A stretch of 64,000 nucleotides of DNA, taken from positions 20,151,001 to 20,215,000 of the forward strand of contig CM077011.1 of assembly GCA_039090855.1 (NCBI GenBank). Direction: 5' to 3'. Source of the stretch: Macrothele yani (lineage: Eukaryota > Arthropoda > Arachnida > Araneae > Macrothelidae). The position numbers were made by a program, and so were the translations under genes. This document shows, in pieces, positions 10,600 to 22,444 of this stretch (position 1 is the first letter of the stretch; each line of letters opens with the position of its first letter). The notes under the pieces were generated by a model, which saw only the letters and a program-made list of their open reading frames with translations, did no database searches and had not been told where the DNA came from.

Positions 10600-12305
10600 A
10601 TAACTCAAACACAGAACAAAAGCTTATGCAAAAGCACATTTACATTAAATACAGAAGAAATTAACTTTCATGTGAATATTTTAGTAACTGAGATTTCAAA
10701 AATTCTTCCCGCACATTTTTGTTAGGTAAAGGGCGGGAAAATGGTTATACATTTAAATGTTAATTTAGTTACAAGGGAATTTCTTGCTCTTTTTATATAA
10801 ATTTAAAAACGAAATCGATTGTCATATAATAAATAATTTCTTTCTGACGAATAGGAAAAACATCTCGGCAACATTCCCCCAATTTTTGTAATTAATAATT
10901 GAAAACATTGTGCATTAAAAAATCAGGTAGAATTTGTGAAGATTATTCTAGCTGGCTCAATTCCGACACACTGTTATGGTGCAGATACAATGAAATGTGG
11001 CGATTTGGACAGTGACGTCACGAAGCAATAACCGGAAATGAAGGACGACCATAACCGTTTCATCTACTAACCTTGCACTATTTCTAGCGAGCGCGTGAAA
11101 TCAACTGGCAAAAACCTGTGACCGATAACACAGTTAATGATGTCATGTACGATTTGAATATTTATGAGACATTCATCTTGAAGAAGGTATGCCAAAGCTC
11201 AGAGAAACCTTGGTCCATAAGAAAAAAAAAGTACTATTCAGATGTTTTACAGTATTTATGTTTTCAACAAAAACATTTACGCATCACAGAGGTGTAATTT
11301 ATGGAAATTCAGTGCTTTTATCTGCTGCATTACTCATTTCACGAAGGTTTCATGAATTTGTCCTGTTTTATTTGCTGAACAATTTTGTACTTTTCTGATA
11401 TGTGAAAAGAAATAACAGTGCGCATAATTTCAGTACTTTAATTTTAAAGAAATACTACCGATTTCTCCTGCGTACAGCACTGAAATTTTAATTTACTTCT
11501 GTGTTATAAATTTAGAAAATGAGAGGCAGTAAGTGCTAAGTTGCAATAGGACATTATAGGTTTTTTAATGGTATCAATCCAGTCTTTTGTAAAATAAATC
11601 ATAAAACTCCACCATCATCAATAATATTCTCTAATACCAGCTTCACCTAATGTAATGTGTGTTAAAAAGCTCCTCACCTTAACAGCAGCAGTTCATTAAG
11701 GATAACTTCCTAAAGAAAAATAAAATAACAAAAGAGAAAAGAAGAGAAAAAGAACGACAAAAGCTTAATGGATCCTTGAGAGATTACTAACGCTCCTGAA
11801 AAATACGCTAATAAATGAACTGTCATTCCTAAGTCGCATTTCCCCATCTTGCAATTATTTAGAAGCCTAGCAGATAAAAGAACCTTATTACTTTCTATCC
11901 TGCAAGATAGGGAAATAGTTTAATTTGGCAGCAGGTCCGCATTAGACATATTTACTTGTCTTCTGAACAAAGGTGTTCATTAAAGAAATTATGAATTTTT
12001 GACAGACGTGTTTCTTTTGCTCCATTTACGATCAAACTTTGAAAAAAATACTCTAATAGACTACAATGGAAACTTACTAATTCATATTATTAATTCAAAA
12101 TCTGGAGAGAAATTGAGATCCTTTGATAAAATTGTTTGGACATTAAATACTTTTGTCTCAATTCTCTAGTGATGATCTTCTGTTTCCAATTATTCCGATG
12201 TATTTTAATAAATTTGATTAAATTTATTTTGTTACCAAAAGGACTTTTTAATCAATAGGTGCTATAAATTTCATTTTGAAAAACTATTATGAAAACCTTA
12301 AATAT
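10600..12305. other. AT-rich DNA, no gene seen
   Basis: No conserved ORF, RNA gene or obvious repeat is visible. The one open frame of any length (11189-11398) has no recognisable motif and is biased by AT content. Confidence 0.5.
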
Positions 12306-12307
12306 TA

Positions 12308-13860
12308 CACTGGTGTGCAAAAATTAAGGACGAAGAGGAGAAATTAGCATAACAGCGGAACGAGCATGTAGAACGGACCGAAAGACCACTCAGAAGATAG
12401 GGTCCGGTACGATAGGGCATGCGCATATATACAGCATGACGTACGGGGGAGGGGGGAGTGTCGGAAGGTTGTAAAGCACACGGGCGGTGTACGCTCAGCA
12501 ATTCGGTGAAAGATATTGCACGGTGTATATCGGTTTGAACGACGTCGAGTTGCTGCCACCGTGTGATATGGCCAACAGGCAATCCAGTAGACGACATCTG
12601 GATGACTTTACCCGAGGTCGCGTCATTGGGAAGTTGGAAAAAGGTCGAAGTGTGACTAGTGTGGCCGAGGAGTTCGGGATCGCTTACAGCATCGTTTCAC
12701 GAGCTCGGAGAGCATTTCAAACGACAGAAACAGCTGTCCGAGAGTTTATCAGTGGTCGTCCTCGAGCAACCACGGCGGCGGTTGACCGGTATATTGTTCT
12801 ACAGGCGAGAAGAGACAGACGGCAGACAGCGTGAGAAATCGCAAGGCAAATACAACAGACAACTGGACGTCCGTTATCGCGTTTGACCGTGGTCAGGAGG
12901 CTGCACAAAGGTGGTCTATTTGCACGACGACCAGTACCATGTGTGCCATTAACGCCTACTCATCGGAGACGGCGGTTTTTGTGGTGCCAGGAACACAAGA
13001 ACTGGACACATCAGCAATGGAGTCGAGGTCTCTTTACGAATGAGAGCCGATTTAGTCTGACAAGCTATTCCGGATATATACACATCTGGAGAGAGCAAAA
13101 AATCACGCAATCACACTTCCAACATCATCGAAAGGGACCGGTTTGGAGGTGGCGGGGTTCTTGTTTGGGGTGGTATCAAGCTTGGTAACCGTACTGACCT
13201 CAACATCTTCCAAGAAGGTTCAGCCACTGGTGCCCACTATTGTACAGAGGTTCTCCTGCCTCACGTGCGTCTGTTTAGAGGTGCTGTGGGTTCTGAGTTC
13301 CTCTTCATGGACGACAACGCTGCACCTCATTGTACAGTGACTGTCGCTTAGCTGTTGGAGAGTAAAGATATTCAACGCATGGATTGGCCCGCAAGGTTCC
13401 TGGACCTACATCCAATCGAACACGTGTGGGATCTTCTCGGGAGACACTTGGCAGCACGTCACCAGCCGCCAGCAACCATTCTGCCGTTGCGATTGGCGCT
13501 ACAAGAGGAATGGGCCGCGGTGCATCAACAGCTCCTTGACAACCTCGTCCTCAGCATGGACAGACGTTGTAAATCCTGCAATGCAGTCAGGAGTGATCAT
13601 ACCCTCTACTAAAGATTGGATTTTTCTAGGCAGCCGCCTGTCACATGGGCGTTTCTGTCTGCTGTCCAGTTGTGCTCAAAGCTACCTTTTCAATAAAGTG
13701 CCATTGTATCCTTTGGACTCCTTGTTTGGGCGGTTTTGCTCACTTGCCCCATATTCTTACATCTTGGGGATCTTATGGTATGATTTGAGTCCATGTGGAG
13801 CACTTCTGCGTGACGTTACATTCGAAAAACCGTCTCATCCTTAATTTTTGCACGCCAGTG
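12308..13860 (+). mobile_element. Tc1 element, family B, copy 1
   Basis: CACTGGTGTGCAAAAATTAA at the left is the inverted counterpart of TTAATTTTTGCACGCCAGTG ending at 13860. TA flanks both ends (12306-12307, 13861-13862). At 1553 bp it matches copy 2 at 46823-48377 along its whole length, and a truncated third copy lies at 38255-38475. Confidence 0.93.
12568..13612 (+). pseudogene. Family B Tc1 transposase, copy 1, broken
   Basis: The likely start is ATG at 12568 (M-A-N-R-Q-S-S-R-R-H). The helix-turn-helix region (V-A-E-E-F-G-I-A-Y-S) ends at a TGA at 12832-12834, where copy 2 has a sense codon. After that the frame continues through R-R-P-V-P-C-V-P-L-T-P. The first catalytic Asp is Asn (F-T-N-E-S-R-F) where copy 2 has F/I-T-D-E-S. 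A frameshift near 13100, then M-D-D-N-A-A-P-H near 13310 (second Asp), a stop at 13349-13351, and H-P-I-E-H-V-W near 13415 (third residue, Glu). Ends at 13612. Multiply dead. Confidence 0.88.
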
Positions 13861-13884
13861 TATTTAGGAAATATCGGACCTCGG

Positions 13885-14085
13885 TGGAAAAATGTACTGG
13901 GGCCCCATCATGCATAAACCACATGTCCCTCTGTATGGTGAGCGAAACATCTTGCAACAGACCGGGAAGCACTTGCTCAAGGAACACACACGGTACGCTG
14001 CGCCGGTCAGACGTATATGTCAACTCTCATGTGATGTTCGCACGGTAATATCGCTGAACGGGTCCTGCGGCGTTTTTAAATGTTT
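13885..14085 (-). pseudogene. DD41D transposase fragment
   Basis: On the minus strand V-F-L-E-Q-V-L-P-G-L-L-Q-D-V precedes M-W-F-M-H-D-G-A-P-V-H-F-S and V-R-Y-F-L-N. This is the second-Asp block of the same family as 3360-4358. Only this block remains; it abuts the right end of the family B Tc1 at 13860. Confidence 0.7.
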
Positions 14086-14198
14086 GCTGCTCATCATTTC
14101 CGCACGTGTTCAGTGCACCTGATTTGCATCTTGAGCTTCTCTTGCACTGGTTGGGACTCCGTGTACCTTCTGGACGTTTTTCGAACGTGCTCTTTTAT

Positions 14199-15485
14199 GG
14201 CACTAGGAGTGGAATGCGGCCCTAGGTTCCATTGCAAATATCGTTCGTCTTGATGTGTACTATCACCCTTCTCGTTTAGTTGAAGGAGTTTACAGTCATC
14301 CTCTATATAGCTTTCCGGCACTAGGAGTGGAATGCGGCCCTAGGATCCATTGCAAATATCGTTCGTCTTGATGTGTACTATTATCCCTCTTGTTTTGTTG
14401 AAGGAGTTTACAGTCATCCTCTATATAGCTTTCTGGCACTAGGAGTGGAATGCGGCCCTAGGTTCCATTGCAAATATCGTTCGTCTTGATGTGTACTGTC
14501 ACCCCTCTCGTTTTGTTGAAAGAGTTTACAGTCATCTTCTATATAGCTTTCTGGCACTAGGAGTGGAATGCGGCCCTAGGTTCCATTGCAAATATCGTTC
14601 GTTTTGATGTGTACTATCACCCCTCTCGTTTTGTTGAAGGAGTTTACAGTCATCCTCTATATAGCTTTCTGGCACTAGGAGTGGAATGCGGCCCTAGGTT
14701 CCATTGCAAATATCGTTCGTCTTGATGTGTACTATCACCCCTCTTGTTTTGTTGAAGGAGTTTACAGTCATCCTCTATATAGCTTTCTGGCACTAGGAGT
14801 GGAATGCGGCCCTAGGTTCCATTGCAAATATCGTTCGTCTTGATGTGTACTATCACCCCTCTCGTTTTGTTGAAGGAGTTTACAGTCGTCCTCTATATAG
14901 CTTTCCGGCACTAGGAGTGGAATGCGGCCCTAGGTTCCATTGCAAATATCGTTCGTCTTGATGTGTACTATCACCCCTCTTGTTTTGTTGAAGGAGTTTA
15001 CAGTCAACCTCTATATAGCTTTCTGGCACTAGGAGTGGAATGCGGCCCTAGGTTCCATTGCAAATATCGTTCGTCTTGATGTGTACTGTCACCCCTCTCG
15101 TTTTGTTGAAGGAGTTTACAGTCATCCTCTATATAGCTTTATGGCACTAGGAGTGGAATGCGGCCCTAGGTTCCATTGCAAATATCGTTCGTCTTGATGT
15201 GTACTATCACCCCACTCGTTTTGTTGAAGGAGTTTACAGTCATCCTCTATATAGCTTTCTGGCACTAGGAGTGGAATGCGGCCCTAGGTTCCATTGCAAA
15301 TATCGTTCGTCTTGAGGTGTACTATCACCCCTCTTGTTTTGTTGAAGGAGTTTACAGTCATCCTCTATATAGCTTTCTGGCACTAGGAGTGGAATGCGGC
15401 CCTAGGTTGCATTGCAAATATTTTTCGTCTTGATGTGTACTATCACCTCTCTTGTTTTGTTGAAAGAGTTTACAATCACCTTGTA
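14199..15485. repeat. 118-bp tandem satellite, about 11 copies
   Basis: The marker GGCACTAGGAGTGGAATGCG recurs exactly every 118 bp (14199, 14317, 14435 and onward). Copies are nearly identical, differing at single bases, so the array is young or homogenised. The last copy decays near 15480. The bases just left of 14199 (from about 14105) share partial similarity with the unit. Confidence 0.96.
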
Positions 15486-15554
15486 TAAACCAAAAGATGC
15501 CCTAAATTCAACTCGTAACAGAAAAATGAAAGGATGTCAGAGAAAGAACGGATA

Positions 15555-15758
15555 TGGCCTCTGATCATTCGTCCGAAAGTGGTCTGGGTTCGAATCCCGG
15601 TGAGGCATGGATGTTGTGTTTGTCTTACGACACTGGTTCTCTTCCTTTCCTGGAACCAGTGACCCTAAATTAGGGACGGGCGACGACTCATAGCCCATTG
15701 AGTTGCTCACGGTGGTCGTTAAACCTCCAATCAAAAAAAAAAAAAAAAAAGAAAAAAA
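15555..15758 (+). mobile_element. tRNA-derived SINE, 5' truncated
   Basis: Same family as 2910-3135: B box GGTTCGAATCC, then GGATGTTGTGTTTGTC and TTGCTCACGGTGGTCG and a long A tail. The A-box half is missing. A 14-bp target duplication, AGAAAGAACGGATA, flanks it at 15541-15554 and 15759-15772. Confidence 0.9.
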
Positions 15759-15799
15759 AGAAAGAACGGATAAATAAGGTGGTAAGGAATATTTACTCC

Positions 15800-16600
15800 A
15801 ATTACAGTGTGCCATATTTAGAGACGAAAAATCCTAGCCTAAAAAAGAAAATTGCAAATGTTTAATTTTTATTGCTGTGTATATAAAGTATAAAATAACG
15901 AAGCACCTGCTATGCAAGTACAATTGTTTTAACAGCTCATTTATTTATGAATACGCAGTGATCATTTTTTTTATTCTTGCCAGTATAACTGCAAGAAAAT
16001 AGGACATGAAACAAAATGACCGTCCTGTTTAATTTCAAATAGGGCACACTGCTGGAGCTCATTCAGCAGGATCATCGGTAACTCAAAAACTTATTCAAAG
16101 TATCTAGAGCAGTTCTATCGAACGTTATGGCTGCATTCACCTAGTATGGAAAGACAGAGTCTGATAGGAAGAACTGTGGCAGAAAATCGTAGGTGATTGA
16201 AATAAATCGTCAAGGACTGAAGCTGAATGTAGCCTCTAAACACAAAATCCTTCTGCCGCAAAAATAACTGCACGTATTAATGTGAGTCCTGATAATCCAG
16301 TATCTAGTGAAATAGTTCGCTAAGAACTTCATAAAGCTAAAATATATGAAAGAATATCTATTTCTAAGTTACTCGTTGCGGATGATAATGAAAAAAAAAT
16401 GTATGTAATTTTGTCTCGAGCCGAAAACCGTCACTCTGGAAGACTGGAAACATAATATTTGTCTGAAGAGCCATCATTATGAGCCTTTCTTATATTTCAG
16501 GGAATGTTTAATGATGAAGGAAGAGCATAATGACCACTATCTCGTGACAACCGCTAGACACGGTAGGGAATAAATAATGTTCAGTGTGTGTGCGTAGAGG
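15800..16600. other. No gene seen
   Basis: AT-rich sequence with faint transposase-like words near 16060-16330 (for example G-G-A-H-C-W-S-S type reading in broken frames) that I could not assign with confidence. Confidence 0.4.
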
Positions 16601-16607
16601 GCGGCAC

Positions 16608-16785
16608 CGCGGGTGGCCTAGTGGGCAACGTTCGTGACTGCTGCAGAAAGGACCTCAGGTTCGATCACAGGCAGGTACGAACGCTCGATCCACTAAATAC
16701 CCACCGTGCGTCTGATGGGCACGTTAAGCTGCCGGACCCCGAGTGCTGGCTCCCCGGTAATAAATAAGAGCGTCTTCATCCCCCT
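16608..16785 (+). mobile_element. Second tRNA-derived SINE family, degraded
   Basis: GGGTGGCCTAGTGGGCAACG fits a tRNA A box and GGTTCGATCAC a B box about 40 bp later. The body differs from the main SINE family. No A tail or target duplication is clear, so the borders are approximate. Confidence 0.5.
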
Positions 16786-17452
16786 TTCTTCTTCAATTCC
16801 GTGTCACTTTCCTATCGGGCACTCTAGCCCAAATCTCCTAGCTTCCTATTTCCAAGGGTTGTTTAAGACCTGGGGCCGGTCACTCCCTTCCTTTCTAAAA
16901 TCCTCTACATATGATCATTTGTGTGGAGGGCGGATCTTTTCTTATTAATCATGTCCTATGTTTGCTAAACGACCTCCAGCAATTTGCTCAATTTGCTGTA
17001 AACGGGTGAAATACGGCTACTGCATGCCTTGATATTTTGGGTGACCAGTTTTCCCCGTGTTTGGTGCAAACACTATTTTCGACAACAATGACACCTTTGA
17101 AACCAACAACACAGCTAAATGTGTCCAATATTTATCTAAGGAACTTAAAATTCACCAAATTTAAACATTATTTGCATCAGAAGCAGATCTCCTTCATCTT
17201 CGGCAGTAAATATATGTTTGAGAGATTCTTTTTCGCTAATAGTTCATATACCTTTTGAAGGTTGTTCACGATTTATTTAACGTCAAACATGCTGTAGTAC
17301 AAGTAAACACAATGTGGCCCAATACCCTATTATTAAATCATGCGTGTGTAGCTCTTCTCGAAGATGTTTCCATTATTTTCCCGACTTTTTTTTTACGGTT
17401 GTTGTGCAAAGTATAAGTTGGTAGTTACGCATTTGTACGAAAAAGCACTTAC

Positions 17453-17755
17453 CGTTGTTTTGCCTTCGTATCCAAATTTCATGGCGGAGTTATCAGGGTA
17501 TTTCACCTCAGTCAGATGTCCCATACGATCGTATCCAAACGTCTCCGAGAGTGTTCCTTGCTGCCATCCAGATAATCTTCCTAGCCGCTCGTAAATTAGG
17601 TTCAGTGGCAATCTGGTGTCCGTTGGTAACCACTGTACAGGACGGGAGAAACTGTCGTATTGTACGACGAGAAATGGCCTGCGGGAACTATTGTACAAGA
17701 TTTCTCGTGCTGCAACCCAGTCATACTCCACGGTAAGCAGCTGAGATTCATTGAC
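17453..17755 (-). CDS. Ten-m/Ten-a: Teneurin exon (YD-repeat shell)
   Basis: An internal exon of a teneurin, a large type II transmembrane cell-adhesion protein that guides synaptic partner matching. The 101 codons start V-N-E-S-Q-L-L-T-V-E-Y-D-W and contain repeated Tyr-Asp type units: V-Q-Y-D-S-F-S-R-P-V-Q-W-L-P, L-I-Y-E-R-L-G-R-L-S-G, F-G-Y-D-R-M-G-H-L and a final F-G-Y-E-G-K-T-T. This spacing matches the YD shell of teneurins. On the minus strand the exon is bounded by TTTTCTACAG at the 5' side (acceptor ending 17756) and GTAAGT at the 3' side (17452-17447). Length 303 bp, phase 0 at both ends, so it joins in frame to the exon at 35444-35709. The frame stays open, with no frameshift. Whether it is the Ten-m or Ten-a paralogue cannot be told from this piece. 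Confidence 0.93.
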
Positions 17756-18057
17756 CTGTAGAAAAAAAAGACAGAATTCTACCTGAAAAAGGTGGGTTGA
17801 AACTCACAATCTAATTTAACTCGTAAGTGTCACGCAAAATTCATTACCATTTCATTTAAATTTTAAATAAATCCGCAAGATTGACCAGTCTTCCTGCTAC
17901 ATGTAAGGATGCGCTCACTCATCCGTCGTGCCGTATAATAACCAAAACTGCAGACGCATATTAAGTCAACCGTTGATTAAAACTGATAAAAAGATCAGAA
18001 AGAGAAAGAAATGCTTATTGAAGTAACACAAGGGTGATTCAATGATTATCCGCATTC

Positions 18058-18115
18058 ATTGCTGTATCTTTTCTCAGAAAGTAGTGCGGTGCAGTTGGGG
18101 TAGCACCACTTCAAT
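18058..18115. repeat. Half copy of the hairpin MITE
   Basis: TGTATCTTTTCTCAGAAAGT and the following GTGCGGTGCAGTTG and TAGCACCACTT match the right arm of the hairpin element at 18250-18460. It appears to be a single arm left from another copy. Confidence 0.7.
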
Positions 18116-18249
18116 AAAAATAGAAAAAATTACAATAACATCATTTTTCAACAGTCTCCTTGTATAAAATTCTTTATGCTCTCAGAAAAATACATTTTTG
18201 TCTGAACACTGAGCCAGCATGCTTTGCTTCTTTCAGTTCTTCACTGTTA

Positions 18250-18460
18250 AGAATTTTGTGGTAGGTTGCACCAACTGCACCACTTTCTCAGAAAAGATAC
18301 ACCACTGTGCTGTGAAAACAAAACCCAACACCGTGGTGCAAAGTTGCACCATTTCGTTGGGTTTTGTTTGCGCAAACCAGCGGTGTATCTTTTCTCAGAA
18401 AGTGGTGCGGTGCAGTTGTGGTAGCACCACTTTTTGGTACAACCTATCACGAAATATTTA
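18250..18460. mobile_element. Hairpin MITE, about 210 bp
   Basis: The left half (GTGGTAGGTTGCACCAACTG, then CACCACTTTCTCAGAAAAGA and AAAACAAAACCCAAC) is the approximate reverse complement of the right half ending near 18460. The arms differ by small gaps. The centre (ACCGTGGTGCAAAGTTGCAC) is itself partly self-complementary. No coding capacity. Confidence 0.85.
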
Positions 18461-18547
18461 ACGGGGTTGGTACGTAATGAATTCACGGCCCCTTAAGGCC
18501 TCTTTAAGTGAGCCAAATAAGTGACAGAACTATAATTTGCAGACTAT

Positions 18548-18763
18548 GTTTTTTTATTTGGGGTTTAACGACCACCGTGAGCAACTCAATGGGCTATAAG
18601 CAGTCACCCGTCCCTAATTTAGGGCTACTGACTCCAGGGAAGAGAGAGAACCAGTGCCGTAAGACAAACACAACATCCAAGCCTCAGTGGGATTCGAACC
18701 CGGACCCATCTCGGACAAATGATCAGAAGCCAGCGCTTAGACGACTATGCCACCGGGGCGACA
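18548..18763 (-). mobile_element. tRNA-derived SINE inserted in a mariner fragment
   Basis: Reverse-complement copy of the main SINE family, with tRNA head at the right (CCACCGGGGCG, GGGATTCGAACCC) and T-rich tail at the left (from 18548). An 8-bp repeat CAGACTAT flanks it at 18540-18547 and 18764-18771. Confidence 0.85.
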
Positions 18764-19065
18764 CAGACTATTTGCCACCTCATCAATAGTCACACGTCTG
18801 TCTAACAGAACCATGTCACGTACGCGCTCAATGCTGTCGTCAGTTGTTGACACGGACTCTGTTCCTTCATGCGTAACACTTGTGCGACCATTTTTGAACT
18901 TTTCAGTCTATTCGTAGAAATTCCGTTGCGGCAAAACACTGTTCCTGTAATGTGCTGAAAGTTTCCGATGGGTTTCGGCTCCTGAAAAACCTTCCGACCA
19001 TAAAACAAATGGATCACTGAACGCTGCTCTTGCTTGGTGCAAATGGAAACTGGAGCGGCCATGAT
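18764..19065 (-). pseudogene. Mariner-type transposase N-terminus, broken
   Basis: On the minus strand from about 19062 the frame begins M-A-A-P-V-S-I-C-T-K-Q-E-Q-R-S and, after a frameshift, continues G-A-E-T-H-R-K-L-S-A-H-Y and N-S-V-L-P-Q-R-N, then R-V-R-D-M-V-L-L-D-R-R-V-T-I-D-E-V-A. This is the helix-turn-helix part of mariner-type transposases related to the SETMAR domain. A SINE interrupts it and the catalytic domain is absent. Confidence 0.72.
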
Positions 19066-19199
19066 TAATATCACACAAGCGAGAACGGAATTGGCCAAGC
19101 AACTTCAAACCTGGGCAGCAGTGATGAGATGGCAACCACGCCTAGCGATGCATGCGAAAACAACACTGCTTCCAACAAAAACAGAAATTTAACTGCATT

Positions 19200-20080
19200 C
19201 TCGATAATTATTGGCTCACCAATTTTTAGAACTATATGATTAAGACTTCGAAAGTTTATGTCCAGTTCATTCTCTAATAACTTTAATTAAAGTCAAGGTA
19301 CTCTGCAGACACACTGAAAGGGCAACTTATTATACAAACTCACTTAATAAAATTTCCAGTATATTTTTGCTATAATTGATGTTTTACATTCTATTTGTCC
19401 AACATTAGCCTAACATTAATGGGGGTTCAGATATACTGGGAAATCAAAATAGACTGGCAGAACAACTTGAATCCTGAAACTATTTCATACTTAAAAGGAG
19501 AGTATTGATAGATACCCCAGATACTAAACAATTTGATTCGTTTTCTGGAGTAAAATTATGGATGTAAATAAGCGAAAACCCCCAAAAAACAGTTGCAGCT
19601 AAACTTTACATCCGTCAAAATATTACCTAGATTTATATGTTACATACATGGCCATTAATCAGCTTATGATTCTAATCAGTGTAAACACATTTTGTAATAT
19701 TTTTATTGTTTTATTTATTTCATTTCACATTAAAATTTACATTTCATTGTACCCCGCCTTGAAAACGGACAATAAAACTAATAAAGTTTCCGTATTAAAT
19801 GCATAATTATTTGTCTTTTGCAGGATAGTAAAAATGGGTACGGATCACCAAATTCTCGTACACACCACTCAGGACCAGAGAAGTATTTTTCAAAGTTCTA
19901 CCACTGCACTGTTTGCATTAAAGAAAGTGCCGATGTTCTATTACACTTAGAATAATTCATGACTACTATATATAAATTATATGTAATAGTCTTGAATTAT
20001 ATAAAATGTTCTATTACACATTTAGTACTACGCACTGTTTCATTCCTATTGAAGTTATATATCATTGCGTAATTGTAAAT
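19200..20080. other. AT-rich DNA, no gene seen
   Basis: No coding or RNA signal recognised. A direct repeat of TAATAGTCTTGAATTAT-like sequence with GTTCTATTACAC occurs near 19935 and 20010. Confidence 0.45.
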
Positions 20081-20085
20081 ACATA

Positions 20086-20480
20086 TACACTGTGAGTGGA
20101 CAGAAATCACGTGATACCTATACCTAGTAACTGGTCGGCCCACCTTTCACCCGGATATAAGCAGTCACACGATGAGGTTTCACAGGTACCTACACCCATG
20201 TTTGCTGCATTCTTGTCCATATTTCCGTCGTATTACTGCGAGGAGGGTTCAAAGCTCAAACGGATCTTTTCACAGCATATGAAATATTTTCCATAGGGTT
20301 CATGTTCTGTGAACAGAGAGGCCATTCCATGGTGAGAACTTCTGTGGAATGTTGTTTTGACCATGGTTTAGTCACAAAGTCTCTGCGGGAAGGAACATTG
20401 TCCTGTTGTAAGAGTTAATTGTCCTATGGGTGCATGGTGACCATCAACTGATGCAGGTGGTCTGCAAGGATGGATTAGAA
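20086..20480 (-). pseudogene. Tc1 transposase C-terminal fragment
   Basis: Minus-strand reading gives N-P-M-E-N-I-S-Y-A-V-K-R-S then a stop, A-L-N-P-P-R-S-N-T-T-E-I-W, R-M-Q-Q-T-W-V, and R-V-K-G-G-P-T-S-Y at the end. This is the third catalytic motif (Glu in NPMEN) and C-terminus of a Tc1 transposase. The sequence beyond the tail, ATACACTGTGAGTGGACAGA from about 20085, looks like a terminal repeat after TA. The first two catalytic Asp motifs were not found. Confidence 0.75.
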
Positions 20481-20749
20481 GTATGCACGGGCCAGAGCGG
20501 CCCTTTTCCCAGACACACACTGCTGGGCCGAGCCAAGTTGACCCATTTTTTATCGCAATAATAAAGAAAGAAAAAAATCGTGTTTCCCGATCTCCTGGTG
20601 TGTTTAACTGTTTTGCCGGCTTTACTCCATGACATAGCCCAGGACGTAATCAGAGAGGCGAGGAGGGGAACTCAGACTGGTTTTCCCTTCTGTAGGTATT
20701 AAAACGGTAAAAACACTTTAGGTCTTGTTGAGAACAAAAAGATTGGACC

Positions 20750-20835
20750 CAGAGTGTGTGTGCGTGTTGGATTGAGTGAGAGACTGGGGGTGTTTGCAGT
20801 GGGTAAGTGTGTGTGTGGGGGGGGGAGGGGGGAGT
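20750..20835. repeat. GT-rich and G-rich simple sequence
   Basis: Runs of GTGTGTGT with a run of nine or more G near 20816-20832. The apparent minus-strand proline-histidine ORF here is only a reading of this simple sequence. Confidence 0.85.
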
Positions 20836-21689
20836 TTGTATGAGAGAGTGAGACGACATCGACTGTTTCTGGTATCGCTAATCCTAATAGGGATTGACTT
20901 TTGTGGTGTTACCCCTTGCTAGTTCGGAGAAAGGGACATTTCACTTGGAAACTTAGCAGCAACAAACCCCTGTCGATGGCTTTATGTACTCATAGTTACA
21001 AATGTAACTTCTTCTACCGTGGAATTTAAAAAACCAAAAGAATTACGCAAAAAAATGCCTCAGGAGAATACATCTTAATAGATAATATAAGCGGGAAAAG
21101 TGATATTTGGGGGAATTTTAAACTGCTTGGCAAGAAAAAAAACTTTCAGACGAAATAATTGTGCAGTGCAACAATTTTGTAAGCTATGACAGTTCAAAAT
21201 CTGGAGCAATCTTAAGAGACAAATGCGTTTCTGCTGCTACAAGTTCCTCGTCCAAACTTTCTGTTTATATACTGCATAACAGGAAATATGTCCTGCGGCA
21301 ATCTGGTATGCTAATGTATTTATGTTTATTAGGAGTTTGTATAAACAATTAAATCGTTTAATCTTATTAAAATTTTAAGTTTATGAATTAACTAGTGTTT
21401 AGACTAGGAGTTACGGAAGAGCATTGCAAAGAAAAGTTTTTCATTTTTTTAAGTGCGCTGTACTTGGAAAACTAATTTTGAACGCTCTTAGTATTTTTCC
21501 TTTCTCTTTCAAAGTTGTATTCTTTGATAATTGATAAAGTTTAGTTAACAGTTTCAGACTTACATCCAACTAAACATTTTTAATAATATCTCACTTCATT
21601 ATTTATTTTTCACAATTTAATAAAATTTAATGGAAAGAAAAAACAATATAAATTGGTACATCACGGGTCGGGCTAAATAATAGCTGCAA

Positions 21690-21805
21690 TTGATGGGTCA
21701 GGCCTTAAGCGCACGGGCTTCAGCCGAGCCGGGCTAGGCCTTAAACGCACGGGCTTTAGCCGGGCCGGGCCTTAAGCGCACGAGCTTGAGCCGGGCCCAG
21801 CTCAC
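21690..21805. repeat. GC-rich tandem repeat, about 43 bp, 2.5 copies
   Basis: GGCCTTAAGCGCACGGGCTT recurs with small changes three times. GC content is far above the surroundings. The composition resembles GGGCC-rich ends of some hAT-type MITEs, but no target duplication was found. Confidence 0.7.
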
Positions 21806-21839
21806 CAAATAAGGCCAGTGCAAACCTCTAGGATGGATG

Positions 21840-22400
21840 CGCAGCACGAACCGTTCAGAGATGTATCTAGACGTAAGAGGGTTCCTACGTGGGGTCACTG
21901 GAACCCGTCCCCCCCCCCCCCCCTTATGCCTTCCCGCTCCCGTCCGACCATAACTAGCCCTCCACAAGCCTTAACAGTTCCTCGTTAACATACCGGGCCC
22001 ATTACCTCATTTGGTTTCCGCCATGTCCGCATCTTCCTCTCTGCGCGCAATAACTGCTTAGAAACTGGATTCATCGGACCAAGTGTCCAATCAGCCAAAG
22101 TCGTCCAGTTCAGGCTTGCAAAATCACGTGGTGTGGCGTTAGAAATGGTTCTCTGACTGACCGCCGGCTCCCGTAACCTATTCCGGCTGGTCTTAGTGGA
22201 TATATTTCTGGTACTTTCCTTGTTGAAGTTGACGGTGATATGCGTCATTGTCACGCTCCGTTGCAAACATGCATGATGATATCCTGCCAATCGGTGTGTG
22301 TATACACCCATTACTGAGAGGGGTGACAACGTTGTGTATCCTAGGAACCAGGTACCCAATGATTTCTGTCCTGCTAATGTCTTTCTTTTCAATGTTTAAT
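21840..22400 (-). pseudogene. Probable Tc1 transposase fragment
   Basis: The minus-strand frame has L-R-E-P-A-V-S-Q-R-T, then A-S-L-N-W-T-T-L-A-D-W, then Q-L-L-R-A-E-R-K-M-R and T-W-R-K-P-N-E-V-M. This resembles the stretch around the first catalytic Asp of Tc1 transposases, with the Asp itself lost. A glycine-coding run of 15 C on the plus strand (about 21910-21924) and G-T-L-L-R-L-D follow. Identification rests on weak motifs. Confidence 0.45.
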
Positions 22401-22444
22401 TTGTTGAACATTTACTGTTCTTGTAGTCCATGAGTTTTAATAAA

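Noticed and set aside
14094..14321. 75-residue ORF on the minus strand
   Set aside because: It covers the first 118-bp satellite units and is a reading of the repeat.
17455..17736. 93-residue plus-strand ORF over the teneurin exon
   Set aside because: Antisense shadow; the minus strand has teneurin motifs and splice sites at both ends.
20650..20859. Proline/histidine/threonine-rich minus-strand ORF
   Set aside because: It is a reading of GT and G simple sequence.
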